Shown: positions 45,403 to 53,520 of the stretch, piece after piece
Position numbering within the stretch: position 1 is the stretch's first letter
Layout: each line of letters begins with the position of its first letter
Source of the DNA: Paradesulfitobacterium ferrireducens
Lineage (GTDB): Bacteria; Bacillota; Desulfitobacteriia; Desulfitobacteriales; Desulfitobacteriaceae
DNA length: 64,000 bases
NCBI RefSeq assembly: GCF_017310645.1
Contig: NZ_JAFLRH010000022.1
Coordinates: 1 to 64,000, forward strand
Direction of reading: 5' to 3'
Notes under the pieces: model-generated
Database searches by the model: none
Seen by the model: only the letters and a program-made list of their open reading frames with translations
Told to the model about the DNA's origin: nothing
Position numbers and translations under genes: made by a program

Positions 45403-46744
45403 TGGCTGGGTTATTACCCAGAATGAAGAACGCAAGGAATATAACCCCGGTTATGTCTATATCAACCGAGATCTGATTGAGGAAATCGGCGATAACTCTG
45501 AACGTCTGGCGGCCTTGAAGGCGCAGGCTGCGGAATTGATCGATGCTGCGGGTTGTGTGGTTATACCGGGCTTAATCAATCCTCATACTCATATGTTTCA
45601 GACTTATATGAGGGGACTTGGTGATAATAAACCACTTTGGCAATGGCTCAAAGAAGATATTTGGCCTTCGGCGCTCCTGATGGAGGAAGAAGATTTCTAC
45701 CTGGCTGGTCTGCTGGGTTCTTTGGAGAACCTGTTGAGCGGTGTGACCCATGTGGTCGATCAGCATTATGTACACTATGTACCGGGCAGCACTGATGCCG
45801 TGTTGCGGGCTATGCGGGAAAGCGGGATACGGGGAACGTTATGCCGGGGATTTGTTGATCAAGAGTACCGGCCGGAGTTTATGGAAACGTCGGCGCACAT
45901 CATGGCCGCGATGGATGAACTGGGTTCGCGCTGGCATGGCAGTGAAAAGGAAAGACTTAAAATTTCCCTGGGACCTTTAAATCCCTGGGGCTGTTCTCCG
46001 CAGTTATTGGATGAGGTAGGCAGGTATTCTGCTGATAACAATATGGATATTCAAATTCATGTGGCAGAAACGACGAAAGTCGTGGAGTCAAGCGTATCCC
46101 GTTACGGGCTGGATAATCTGACCTTTCTTCATCAACATGGTATTTTGAGCCCTCACACCCAGTTGGTTCATGGGGTCTGGCTCAACGAGAGAGAGGAGGA
46201 ATTAGTAGTTCGTACAGGCAGCCATTTGGTACATTGTCCGGTTTCCAATATGTATTTGGCTTCCGGAGCGGCTCCCGTGCGACGCTGGTTGGACAAAGGG
46301 ATTAATGTGGCCTTGGCGACAGACGGACCGGGTAGCAACAATAGTGAAGACATGATGGAGACGCTGAAATTTGCAGCCTGTTTGCAAAGAGTTTCAACGT
46401 TGGATCCCGCTTCCCTTTTACCCCAGGATGTCTTGGATATGGCGACACGAGGCGGGGCACAGGCCGTCAATGCCGGAAATACCGGGGTATTAGCCCCGGG
46501 GTATAAGGCGGATGTAGTGCTTGTGCGCATGGATCGTCCCCATCTGGGTCCGGTGCATAATGCCGTATCAATGCTGACGTTTAATGCCAATGGCAATGAC
46601 GTGGATACCGTGCTTGTAGACGGGCAAGTGGTTGTGCAAGGGGGACACTCCACTTTGGTGGATGAACAGGAACTGATACAACGATGTCAAGCCAAAGCGG
46701 CCCGAATCCGTGCCACGGTAACCAATTCTCTTTCACATGATTAG
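45383..46744 (+). CDS. amidohydrolase, 8-oxoguanine deaminase-like (copy 2)
   Basis: Metal-dependent hydrolase of 453 aa, paralogous to the gene at 39747. INPHTHMFQTYMRGLGD carries HxH, IQIHVAETTKV the third His with Glu, LVHGVWLNERE the fourth His and LATDGPGSNNSEDM the Asp. All expected ligands are present. ATG 45383 follows GAAGGGG; the GTG at 45377 overlaps that site. It overlaps the Mo subunit gene, which points to coupled expression and perhaps sequential steps: ring hydroxylation, then hydrolysis or deamination. Confidence 0.8.
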   Translation: MGTLIYNGWVITQNEERKEYNPGYVYINRDLIEEIGDNSERLAALKAQAAELIDAAGCVVIPGLINPHTHMFQTYMRGLGDNKPLWQWLKEDIWPSALLMEEEDFYLAGLLGSLENLLSGVTHVVDQHYVHYVPGSTDAVLRAMRESGIRGTLCRGFVDQEYRPEFMETSAHIMAAMDELGSRWHGSEKERLKISLGPLNPWGCSPQLLDEVGRYSADNNMDIQIHVAETTKVVESSVSRYGLDNLTFLHQHGILSPHTQLVHGVWLNEREEELVVRTGSHLVHCPVSNMYLASGAAPVRRWLDKGINVALATDGPGSNNSEDMMETLKFAACLQRVSTLDPASLLPQDVLDMATRGGAQAVNAGNTGVLAPGYKADVVLVRMDRPHLGPVHNAVSMLTFNANGNDVDTVLVDGQVVVQGGHSTLVDEQELIQRCQAKAARIRATVTNSLSHD

Positions 46745-46781
46745 CATGAACCTCAAAACACCGGGGAAAGGAAGATGAAGG

Positions 46782-47795
46782 ATGAAAAGAGCAAAGAAAT
46801 GGTTTTCTATGGTTGCCTTGCTTCTTATTGTAGCTTTGCTTGCCGTCGGCTGCGGCTCCAGTTCAACAGGAGGAACATCACAAGACACAGGGGTTAAAAA
46901 ATTAAAAGTGGCTTTATTGCTTCCAGGCCCAATCAATGACAACGGATGGGATGCAGTGGCCTACAAAGGCCTGAAACAGGCTGAAACTGAGTTAGGCGTG
47001 GAAACTGCTTACCGGGAAAATGTCAGTGCATCAGATATGGAAACAGCTTTCAGGTCATTTGCCCAACAAAAGTATGATGTCATCATCGGACACGGATTTC
47101 AGTTTGGTGATGCTGCAAAAGCAGTGGCCAAGGATTTCCCCAATACCAAGTTTGTCATTACCAGCAGTAACATCTCGCAGGCACCGAATCTGGCTTCCAT
47201 GAACGTGCTTTCTCATCAGGTGGGTTATCTGGGCGGCGTGTATGCAGCATTGGCGACGAAAACCAAGAAAATTGCTTTTATTGGCGGTCAGGAGATTCCG
47301 CCCATTCTTGACGGAGCGAAGGGTTTTGCCGAAGGTGCAAAATCCGTTGATCCCTCCGTTGAGGTGATGAGCGCCAATACCGGAAGTTTTGATGATGTGG
47401 CTAAAGCCAAGGAAACAGCCAAGGCTTTTATTGCCAAAGGAGCTGACGTCGTACTCGGGGATGCCAACCAGGCCGGTCTGGGGGTTATTGACGCTGCGAA
47501 GGGAGCCGGTGTTTATGCGATCGGGTACGGTGACGATCAATCCAATGTCGCGCCTGAGACGGTCATTGCCAGTGGTTTGCAGATTTATCCAGTAGCGATT
47601 ACGGTCATGGTAAAAACCATTCAAGACGGAAAATTTGAGCCTAAGTTTTATCCCATGGGTATCAAAGAAGGGGCAGTCGGGATTGCCCTGAACAAAGGGC
47701 TGCTTTCCAAACTGCCTGCCGGGATTGAAGAGAAAATTAATCAAGTGGTTGATGATTTCAAGAGCGGTAAATTGACGGTTGGTATTCCTCAATAA
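46782..47795 (+). CDS. BMP-family nucleoside/purine-binding lipoprotein (copy 1)
   Basis: Substrate-binding lipoprotein of 337 aa. The signal ends in LLAVGC (Cys near 25). KVALLLPGPINDNGWDAVAY, GHGFQFGDAAKAVAKDFP and GGQEIPPILDGAKGF fit the BMP (PnrA/Med) family, which binds nucleosides. ATG 46782 follows AGGAAGATGAAGG. It is paralogous to the next gene. Two binding proteins for one transporter suggest a range of ligands. Confidence 0.88.
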   Translation: MKRAKKWFSMVALLLIVALLAVGCGSSSTGGTSQDTGVKKLKVALLLPGPINDNGWDAVAYKGLKQAETELGVETAYRENVSASDMETAFRSFAQQKYDVIIGHGFQFGDAAKAVAKDFPNTKFVITSSNISQAPNLASMNVLSHQVGYLGGVYAALATKTKKIAFIGGQEIPPILDGAKGFAEGAKSVDPSVEVMSANTGSFDDVAKAKETAKAFIAKGADVVLGDANQAGLGVIDAAKGAGVYAIGYGDDQSNVAPETVIASGLQIYPVAITVMVKTIQDGKFEPKFYPMGIKEGAVGIALNKGLLSKLPAGIEEKINQVVDDFKSGKLTVGIPQ

Positions 47796-47851
47796 TTTTC
47801 AGGACGTCCCGGATCAACAAAGCTTGTCAACTTTCTGAAAGGGGATATATT

Positions 47852-48889
47852 ATGAAAAGTTTACCTAAAAAGATAATGGGTATTCTATTAGTCCTCTTAC
47901 TCGTGGTTTCTTTAACGGGTTGTGGTTCTCCTGCTGCTCAACCGCCTTCTCCGGATAAAGCTGGAGCGGCGGCAAGCAAGTTGAAAGTGGCCCTGCTGCT
48001 GCCCGGGCCGATTAGCGATAACGGCTGGAATGCATCTGCTTATCAAGGCTTAAAAGAAGCTGAAGCACAATTTGGAGTCGAAGGGTCTTATGTTGAAAAT
48101 GTGGCCCAATCGGATCAACTGGCAAAATTCCGCGCTTATGCCCAACAGGGCTATAACGTGGTGATCGGACATGGTTTTGAATTTGGGGAAGCTGCCAAGC
48201 AGGTTGCCAAAGAATTTCCTCAAGTAAAATTTATTGTCACGAGTTCGGATATCACTCAGCCTCCCAATTTGGGTTCTCTAAACGTGGTCAGCCAACAGGC
48301 CGGTTTTCTGGGCGGCGTGGTTGCTGCTTTACTCAGCAAGTCAGGTAAAGTGGCGGAAGTTGGCGGTATGGAGATTCCTCCGATTCAGACTTTCTTGACA
48401 GGCTTTAAACAAGGTGTTAAGTATACCAATCAATTAACAGGCAAAAATGTGCAGGCCCTGGGTGCTCTGACCGGCAGCTTTGATGATGTAGCCAAGAATA
48501 AAGAGATGGCCAAAACATTTATTAATCAAGGCGCTGATGTCATCCTGGGTGATGCCGACCAAGCTTCTGCCGGTATTATTCAGGCTGCTCAACAAGCTAA
48601 AGTGTTGGCTATCGGTGTCGGCGGCAACCAGACCAACTTGGCGCCCGATACTGTCGTCGTCAGCACAATCCGTTCCATGCCGGTCGCTATCGAGTTCTTG
48701 ATTAAAACAATCATGGACGGAAAATGGGAACCGAAGTACTATCCGGTCGGAATCAATGAAAACGCTTGTCGCCTGGAGTGGAATGACCAGTTAAAGAACA
48801 AGCTTTCCGAGCAGGATTTGAAACTTGTTGATCAAGTGGTCAGTGATTACAAAGCCGGTAAAATTGATTTGAATACTCTGCCTCAATAA
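47852..48889 (+). CDS. BMP-family nucleoside/purine-binding lipoprotein (copy 2)
   Basis: Lipoprotein of 345 aa with signal ending SLTGC. The first conserved block KVALLLPGPISDNGWNASAY is nearly the same as in copy 1, as are GHGFEFGEAAKQVAKEFP and GGMEIPPIQTF. The C-terminal half has diverged more (for example an insertion around TNQLTGKNVQAL), so ligand preference may differ. ATG 47852 follows AAAGGGGATA. An inverted repeat lies just downstream. Confidence 0.88.
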   Translation: MKSLPKKIMGILLVLLLVVSLTGCGSPAAQPPSPDKAGAAASKLKVALLLPGPISDNGWNASAYQGLKEAEAQFGVEGSYVENVAQSDQLAKFRAYAQQGYNVVIGHGFEFGEAAKQVAKEFPQVKFIVTSSDITQPPNLGSLNVVSQQAGFLGGVVAALLSKSGKVAEVGGMEIPPIQTFLTGFKQGVKYTNQLTGKNVQALGALTGSFDDVAKNKEMAKTFINQGADVILGDADQASAGIIQAAQQAKVLAIGVGGNQTNLAPDTVVVSTIRSMPVAIEFLIKTIMDGKWEPKYYPVGINENACRLEWNDQLKNKLSEQDLKLVDQVVSDYKAGKIDLNTLPQ

Positions 48890-48898
48890 ATATTTGTC

Positions 48899-48957
48899 AG
48901 GTGTATGTGCTGAAAGGACGGTACAGAAAATGTGCCCACCGACGGTCACATACACCT
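48899..48957 (+). repeat. inverted repeat between the binding-protein and flavoprotein genes
   Basis: AGGTGTATGTG (48899-48909) and CACATACACCT (48947-48957) are perfect 11-bp arms around 37 bp. There is no T-tract. It may stabilise the upstream mRNA, reflecting high need for binding protein, or serve as a protein site. Confidence 0.55.
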
Positions 48958-49006
48958 CCTCTCAAAACTGTGGCTAGCGATAGGATATCACAGAGGAGGG
49001 ATTGGT

Positions 49007-49660
49007 GTGCCGTTAATCTTAGGAATCTCCGGCAGTCCCAGGAAAGGGGCGACGGAATACGCCGTGAAAACTGCATTGGAAGCAGCTAAAACGGTAGAAG
49101 GAATCGAAACGGAATACTGGAGTGTGCACCAAAAGAAAATTGGCTTTTGTATTCACTGTGACCGTTGTATCCGGGAAAAATCCTTTTGTTATCAAGATGA
49201 CGGTGTCAGGGAATTAGAAAACCTTATTGTCAAAGCGGATGGGATTATCGTTGGTTCCCCGGTTTATGACATGAACATTACTGCTCAATTGGCAGCCTGC
49301 TTTAATCGGCTCCGCCCTATGTTTATCGTTCAACCATCCGGGTTACGCCATAAGATTGGCGGGGCGATTGCTGTCGGTGGCACTCGCCATGGCGGACAGG
49401 AATTCACTTTGGCAGCTATCAATAATTTTTTTATCATGAATGAAATGCATGTAGTGGGTGGGCCAGGCGGTTGTTATAACGGTGGTAAGATTTGGAGCAA
49501 AGATGCCAAAGTACAGGGAGCTCAGGAAGATACAGTAGGAATGAATACAGTGCGTGCCCTGGGGCTGGCGGTAGCTGAGGCGACAATCATCACCAGCATT
49601 GGCCGGGCTGCTTTTCAGGAAAAGTATACCAGCCGTTTGGAGCCTGTCAGGGACCACTAG
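49007..49660 (+). CDS. iron-sulfur flavoprotein (NADPH-dependent FMN reductase fold), copy 1
   Basis: A 217-aa flavodoxin-like protein. The FMN phosphate loop is GISGSPRKGATEYA at the N-terminus. CIHCDRCIREKSFC (about 48-61) is the compact CX2CX2CX5C motif of the Isf family, which binds a 4Fe-4S cluster next to FMN and shuttles electrons between ferredoxin and an oxidant. SPVYDMNITAQL and GGTRHGGQEF are further family blocks. GTG 49007 follows AGAGGAGGG. It is paralogous to 54919. It probably passes electrons to or from the Xdh-type or PreA-like enzymes of the run. Confidence 0.8.
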   Translation: MPLILGISGSPRKGATEYAVKTALEAAKTVEGIETEYWSVHQKKIGFCIHCDRCIREKSFCYQDDGVRELENLIVKADGIIVGSPVYDMNITAQLAACFNRLRPMFIVQPSGLRHKIGGAIAVGGTRHGGQEFTLAAINNFFIMNEMHVVGGPGGCYNGGKIWSKDAKVQGAQEDTVGMNTVRALGLAVAEATIITSIGRAAFQEKYTSRLEPVRDH

Positions 49661-49683
49661 TTTGCTGAGAAGAGGTGGCGTCA

Positions 49684-51201
49684 ATGGCCAGTGCAATTAA
49701 GATGCTAGGGGTTGTCAAACGGTTCGGTACTTTTGCAGCCAACGATCAGGTCAGCTTCGAGGTTGCCGAAGGGGAAATTCATGCTCTGCTGGGGGAAAAC
49801 GGCGCCGGGAAATCCACTTTGATGAATATCCTTTATGGTTTGTACCAGCCGGATGAAGGGGAAATTTTCCTGCGGGGAGAGCGGGTCCGTATCAACAACC
49901 CGAGTGATGCCATCCGTTTGGGGATTGGCATGGTGCACCAGCATTTTATGCTGATTCCGGCTCTGACTGTAGCCGAAAATATCATTCTCGGTATGGACCG
50001 GGGATTTGCCCTTAATCTGGAGCAGGCCTGTACAGAGATTGCAGAATTGTCACGGGACTACGGTTTGGATGTGGAACCGCGGGTTAAGGTCTGGCAATTG
50101 ACGGTCGGACAGCAGCAGCGGGTGGAAATTGTCAAGGCTTTGTTTCGTAAGGCCAAAGTGTTGATCCTGGATGAACCGACAGCGGTCTTGACTCCGCAGG
50201 AAGTTGAAGATTTGTTTGTGGTTCTGCGGCGTTTGACTCAGGAAGGAATGACGGTAATATTCATTAGTCACAAACTGCATGAAGTGTTTTCCATCTGCAA
50301 CCGAGTTACCGTACTCAGACAGGGAAAGACTGTGGCTACACTTGAAACCAAAGATACCGATAAGGTACAACTGGCCAAGTTGATGGTTGGCCGGGATCTG
50401 GATATGAATCTTTGTAAGGTTAACGGTTGTACAACGGAGCCTGTGCTGACGATCAAAAATCTGGAATGTCTGAACGACAAAGGACTCCCAGCACTGAAAA
50501 AAGTCAACCTTCACGTCTGTGGGGGGGAAATTCTCGGTATCGCCGGTGTGGATGGTAACGGACAGACAGAGTTAGTTGAGGCAATTACAGGGTTACGGCC
50601 GGTCGCCAGCGGGGAAGTCCGTCTTTTGTCCGAGGATGTTACGCATTATAGCCCGCGCCGGCGCCTGATGCTGGGCTTGGGGCATATCCCGGCTGACCGT
50701 CATAAGCACGGTGTGATCATGGATATGACCGTTACCGAGAATATGATTTTACAGACCTACTTCCAGGAGCCCTACTGTAAAAAGGGCGGGATAATGTGGA
50801 AAAAAGCGAAGCAAACGGCAGAACAATTAACCAAGGAATACGATGTCCGTACTACTTCCTGTGAATTGACAGTAGGCCGTCTTTCTGGCGGAAATCAACA
50901 AAAAGTCGTTTTAGCCAGGGAAGTGTCCCGTAATCCTAAATTTTTGATAGCCGCCCACCCTGTGCGGGGGCTTGATATTGGGGCAACAGAATATGTCCAT
51001 CATAAATTACTGGAACAGCGGGAAAAGGGAACAGGAGTTTTGCTGGTATCGACTGAATTAGAAGAAATTATTGCTCTCAGTGACCGCGTTGCAGTCATGT
51101 TTGAGGGTGAGATAGTGGGAGTGCTGGAAGGAGAAGACATTAATGTAACTCAGATCGGGTTACTCATGGCCGGTGCCCAAAAATCAGAAGCTGCAAGTTA
51201 G
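49684..51201 (+). CDS. nucleoside-type ABC transporter ATP-binding protein (double ABC, NupA-like)
   Basis: ATPase of 505 aa with two fused ABC domains, as in RbsA/YufO. Domain 1 has GENGAGKSTL, the signature TVGQQQRVEIVKAL and Walker B VLILDEPTAVLTP. Domain 2 has GVDGNGQTEL, LSGGNQQKVVLAREV and a Walker B ending in AHPVRGLDIGA, where the usual catalytic Glu position is not kept, as is common in this family. ATG 49684 follows AGAGGTGG; the GTG at 49675 overlaps it. It energises the permeases at 41158 and 42209. Confidence 0.9.
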   Translation: MASAIKMLGVVKRFGTFAANDQVSFEVAEGEIHALLGENGAGKSTLMNILYGLYQPDEGEIFLRGERVRINNPSDAIRLGIGMVHQHFMLIPALTVAENIILGMDRGFALNLEQACTEIAELSRDYGLDVEPRVKVWQLTVGQQQRVEIVKALFRKAKVLILDEPTAVLTPQEVEDLFVVLRRLTQEGMTVIFISHKLHEVFSICNRVTVLRQGKTVATLETKDTDKVQLAKLMVGRDLDMNLCKVNGCTTEPVLTIKNLECLNDKGLPALKKVNLHVCGGEILGIAGVDGNGQTELVEAITGLRPVASGEVRLLSEDVTHYSPRRRLMLGLGHIPADRHKHGVIMDMTVTENMILQTYFQEPYCKKGGIMWKKAKQTAEQLTKEYDVRTTSCELTVGRLSGGNQQKVVLAREVSRNPKFLIAAHPVRGLDIGATEYVHHKLLEQREKGTGVLLVSTELEEIIALSDRVAVMFEGEIVGVLEGEDINVTQIGLLMAGAQKSEAAS

Positions 51202-51213
51202 GGGATGTTAATT

Positions 51214-52395
51214 TTGACTGAATTAAAGCAATGGGTGGAGCAAAACCAAGAGGAATTCATCTCCTTTTTGGTCGACATAGTTCGGATACCCAGTGAGTCG
51301 GGTCAGGAAAAAGGTGTGGCAGAACGGATTCAGAAGGAAATGGTACGTCTTGGTTACGATGAGGTAACCATTGACCGGATGGGTAATGTGATTGGGAGGG
51401 TAGGCAACGGCAGGCCTGCGATGCTATGGGATGCCCATATGGATATTGTGCCGGCCGGTGATCCGTCGGATTGGGGGTTTGACCCTTATGCCGGTAAACT
51501 GGAGAATGGTGTGCTTTATGGCCGGGGAGCGTGTGACGACAAAGGCCCCTTGGCGGCGATGGTGGTTGCCGGGGCTAAAGCCAAAGAGTTTCTCAAACAT
51601 GGACAAGGCTCCCTCTATGTTGTGGGTGTTGTTGGCGAGGAAATTGGCGAAGGGATGTCCATTGCTGAATATCTTAAAGATAGTGGTTTGGAATTTGACT
51701 TTGCTGTAATCGGGGAAGCCAGTTCCCTGCGTTTATGTCGCGGGCATAAAGGCCGGGCCCAGTACGAGATTAGTGTGCCTGGCCGGGGGGGACATGCCAG
51801 CCGGCCCGATTTGGCCGATAATCCCCTGTATAAAGCGGCCGAGATAGTTTTGGAAATTCAGAAACTGAATGAAAATCTGTTCGAACATCCAATCTTGGGT
51901 AGTGGTACGATAGCCGCCACCCAGTTGACGACAAAATCCAATTCCGTGAATTCAATTGCTGAATCATGCAAGATTTTTGTGGACCGGAGATTAACATATG
52001 GTGAGAGTGCGGAGCAGGTTTTGGAGCAACTGGCAGGAATCTGCCGGCCCTTTGAGGCCAAAGTTGAACTCATGGCTGTCGATGAGCCCACCTATACCGG
52101 CGCCAGTCAAAAAGGTTTCGAGTATTTTGCTCCCTGGTTTATGGAAGAAGAAGAAGAATTAGTGCAGGCTGGAGTGCGAGCCTTGAAGGCTGCATCAGGT
52201 CAGGCAACCGTGGGAACTTGGCAATTTAGTACCGATGGGACGGCGACCCGGGGAACTTTCGGTATTCCGACGATTGGCATTGGACCTGGGGATGAACGTT
52301 ATCCTCACTCTGTACAAGATCAGATAGATCTCCAGGAATATCTCTTGGCAATTCAAATTTATGCTTTACTGGCGCAGGAAGTGTTAGGAAAATAA
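51214..52395 (+). CDS. ygeY: M20 metallopeptidase-family hydrolase, YgeY-like (copy 1)
   Basis: Zinc hydrolase of about 393 aa, of the ArgE/DapE/YgeY group, which splits amide bonds of small acylated amines. WDAHMDIVPAGD supplies the first zinc His and Asp, GRGACDDKGPLAAM the bridging Asp, VVGEEIGEGM the catalytic Glu pair, IGEASSLRL the next ligand, and RYPHSVQDQ the last His. AGGGG lies upstream of TTG 51214; the ATG at 51205 is too close to it. In E. coli, ygeY neighbours ygeW and xdh genes, as here. A substrate from purine ring opening is inferred. Confidence 0.78.
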   Translation: MTELKQWVEQNQEEFISFLVDIVRIPSESGQEKGVAERIQKEMVRLGYDEVTIDRMGNVIGRVGNGRPAMLWDAHMDIVPAGDPSDWGFDPYAGKLENGVLYGRGACDDKGPLAAMVVAGAKAKEFLKHGQGSLYVVGVVGEEIGEGMSIAEYLKDSGLEFDFAVIGEASSLRLCRGHKGRAQYEISVPGRGGHASRPDLADNPLYKAAEIVLEIQKLNENLFEHPILGSGTIAATQLTTKSNSVNSIAESCKIFVDRRLTYGESAEQVLEQLAGICRPFEAKVELMAVDEPTYTGASQKGFEYFAPWFMEEEEELVQAGVRALKAASGQATVGTWQFSTDGTATRGTFGIPTIGIGPGDERYPHSVQDQIDLQEYLLAIQIYALLAQEVLGK

Positions 52396-52464
52396 TTTTG
52401 CCGCATGGAAGGCGCCTGTAAATATCATTTTCAAAATTAAGACGTCAGAAAGGAAGGACTCGCG

Positions 52465-53448
52465 ATGAACACAAGACTGATGGGCAAACACTTCATTACT
52501 ACGGACGAGTGGACACGGGAAGAATTGGAAACCGTGATGCAGGTCGCCGATTACCTCAAGCTTCATACTGCACTCCATATTGATGTGGAGCAAATACTGA
52601 AGAACAAGACACTTTTTATGCTCTTTTTTGAAGAATCAACCCGGACACGCAACGCTTTTGAGGCAGGTATTACCCAACTGGGAGGGCATGCTCACTACTT
52701 AACCCCGAAAGCGACGCAAATCGATCATGGTGAAGGTCCGAAAGATACGATTGAGGTTCTGGCCCGTTATGGTCATGGTATCGGTGTCAGAAACACGCTG
52801 GTTGGCGGCAATGCTTATATGAGAAGACTTGCTGAACATGCCAAAATCCCTGTCTATAATATGCAATGCGATATTTATCATCCAACCCAGGCTTTGGCTG
52901 ATTTGTATACCATCCGCAGTAAGTTTGGTCAAAATACCCGTGGCCTGAAATTCGTTGTCTCCTGGACCTATGGTCCCGGTTATATCCGTCCCTTATCAAT
53001 GGCCAACTCCCTGATTACCCTGATGCCTCGTTTTGGCATGGACGTAGTCTTGGCACATCCGAAAGAATTTAATCTTCATCCGGAAATGATGGCTCAAGCA
53101 GAAAAATATGCCAAGAGTGCCGGTGTTAAATTTGAAGTAATGGATGACATGGAAGCTGCTTTCGAAGGCGCTCATATCGTTTATCCGAAGAGCTGGGGCC
53201 CAATCATGCATACTGAGGACGAAAAAGAAGGTCTGGCGATAATTGAGAAATATCCGGAGTGGGTTGTGAACAGCAAGAAGATGGCCCTGACTAATGAAGA
53301 ATCCATATATATGCATTGCATGCCTGCCGACCGTGATGTGGAGGTTACTTCTGAAGTCATGGACGGACCCCACTCTGTTATTTATGACGAGGCTGAAAAC
53401 CGCCTGCACATACAGAAAGCTTTAATGGCATTAACCATGATGAGATAG
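52465..53448 (+). CDS. ygeW: YgeW-type knotted carbamoyltransferase
   Basis: A 327-aa member of the aspartate/ornithine carbamoyltransferase superfamily. FFEESTRTRNAFE is the carbamoyl-phosphate loop (S-T-R-T-R, near 51-64), HPTQALADLYT contacts the carbamoyl group, and HCMPADRDVEV is the HCLP-type motif. LMGKHFITTDEWT at the start and the MQCDIYHPTQ wording fit YgeW rather than PyrB or ArgF. The acceptor is unknown. Working in the phosphorolytic direction it could release carbamoyl phosphate from a ureido compound and so yield ATP, but no carbamate kinase gene is in the window. ATG 52465 follows AAAGGAAGG. Confidence 0.8.
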   Translation: MNTRLMGKHFITTDEWTREELETVMQVADYLKLHTALHIDVEQILKNKTLFMLFFEESTRTRNAFEAGITQLGGHAHYLTPKATQIDHGEGPKDTIEVLARYGHGIGVRNTLVGGNAYMRRLAEHAKIPVYNMQCDIYHPTQALADLYTIRSKFGQNTRGLKFVVSWTYGPGYIRPLSMANSLITLMPRFGMDVVLAHPKEFNLHPEMMAQAEKYAKSAGVKFEVMDDMEAAFEGAHIVYPKSWGPIMHTEDEKEGLAIIEKYPEWVVNSKKMALTNEESIYMHCMPADRDVEVTSEVMDGPHSVIYDEAENRLHIQKALMALTMMR

Positions 53449-53520
53449 GCCATAGGAAACATTTTACAATTTTCATCTTATGATCAAGGTTTAAGCTAAA
53501 CAATTTTTGGGGGTAAAAGG

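Noticed and set aside
47055-47792. Minus-strand frame of 245 codons opposite the first BMP lipoprotein gene
   Set aside because: Antisense shadow of a clear gene; composition not protein-like.
49007-49660. Assignment as UbiX partner of the UbiD enzyme
   Set aside because: It has an iron-sulfur flavoprotein cysteine motif and the FMN-reductase fold pattern, not UbiX features.
52465-53448. Assignment as ornithine carbamoyltransferase (argF)
   Set aside because: Start region and context (M20 YgeY-like gene, Xdh genes) fit YgeW; no arginine genes nearby.
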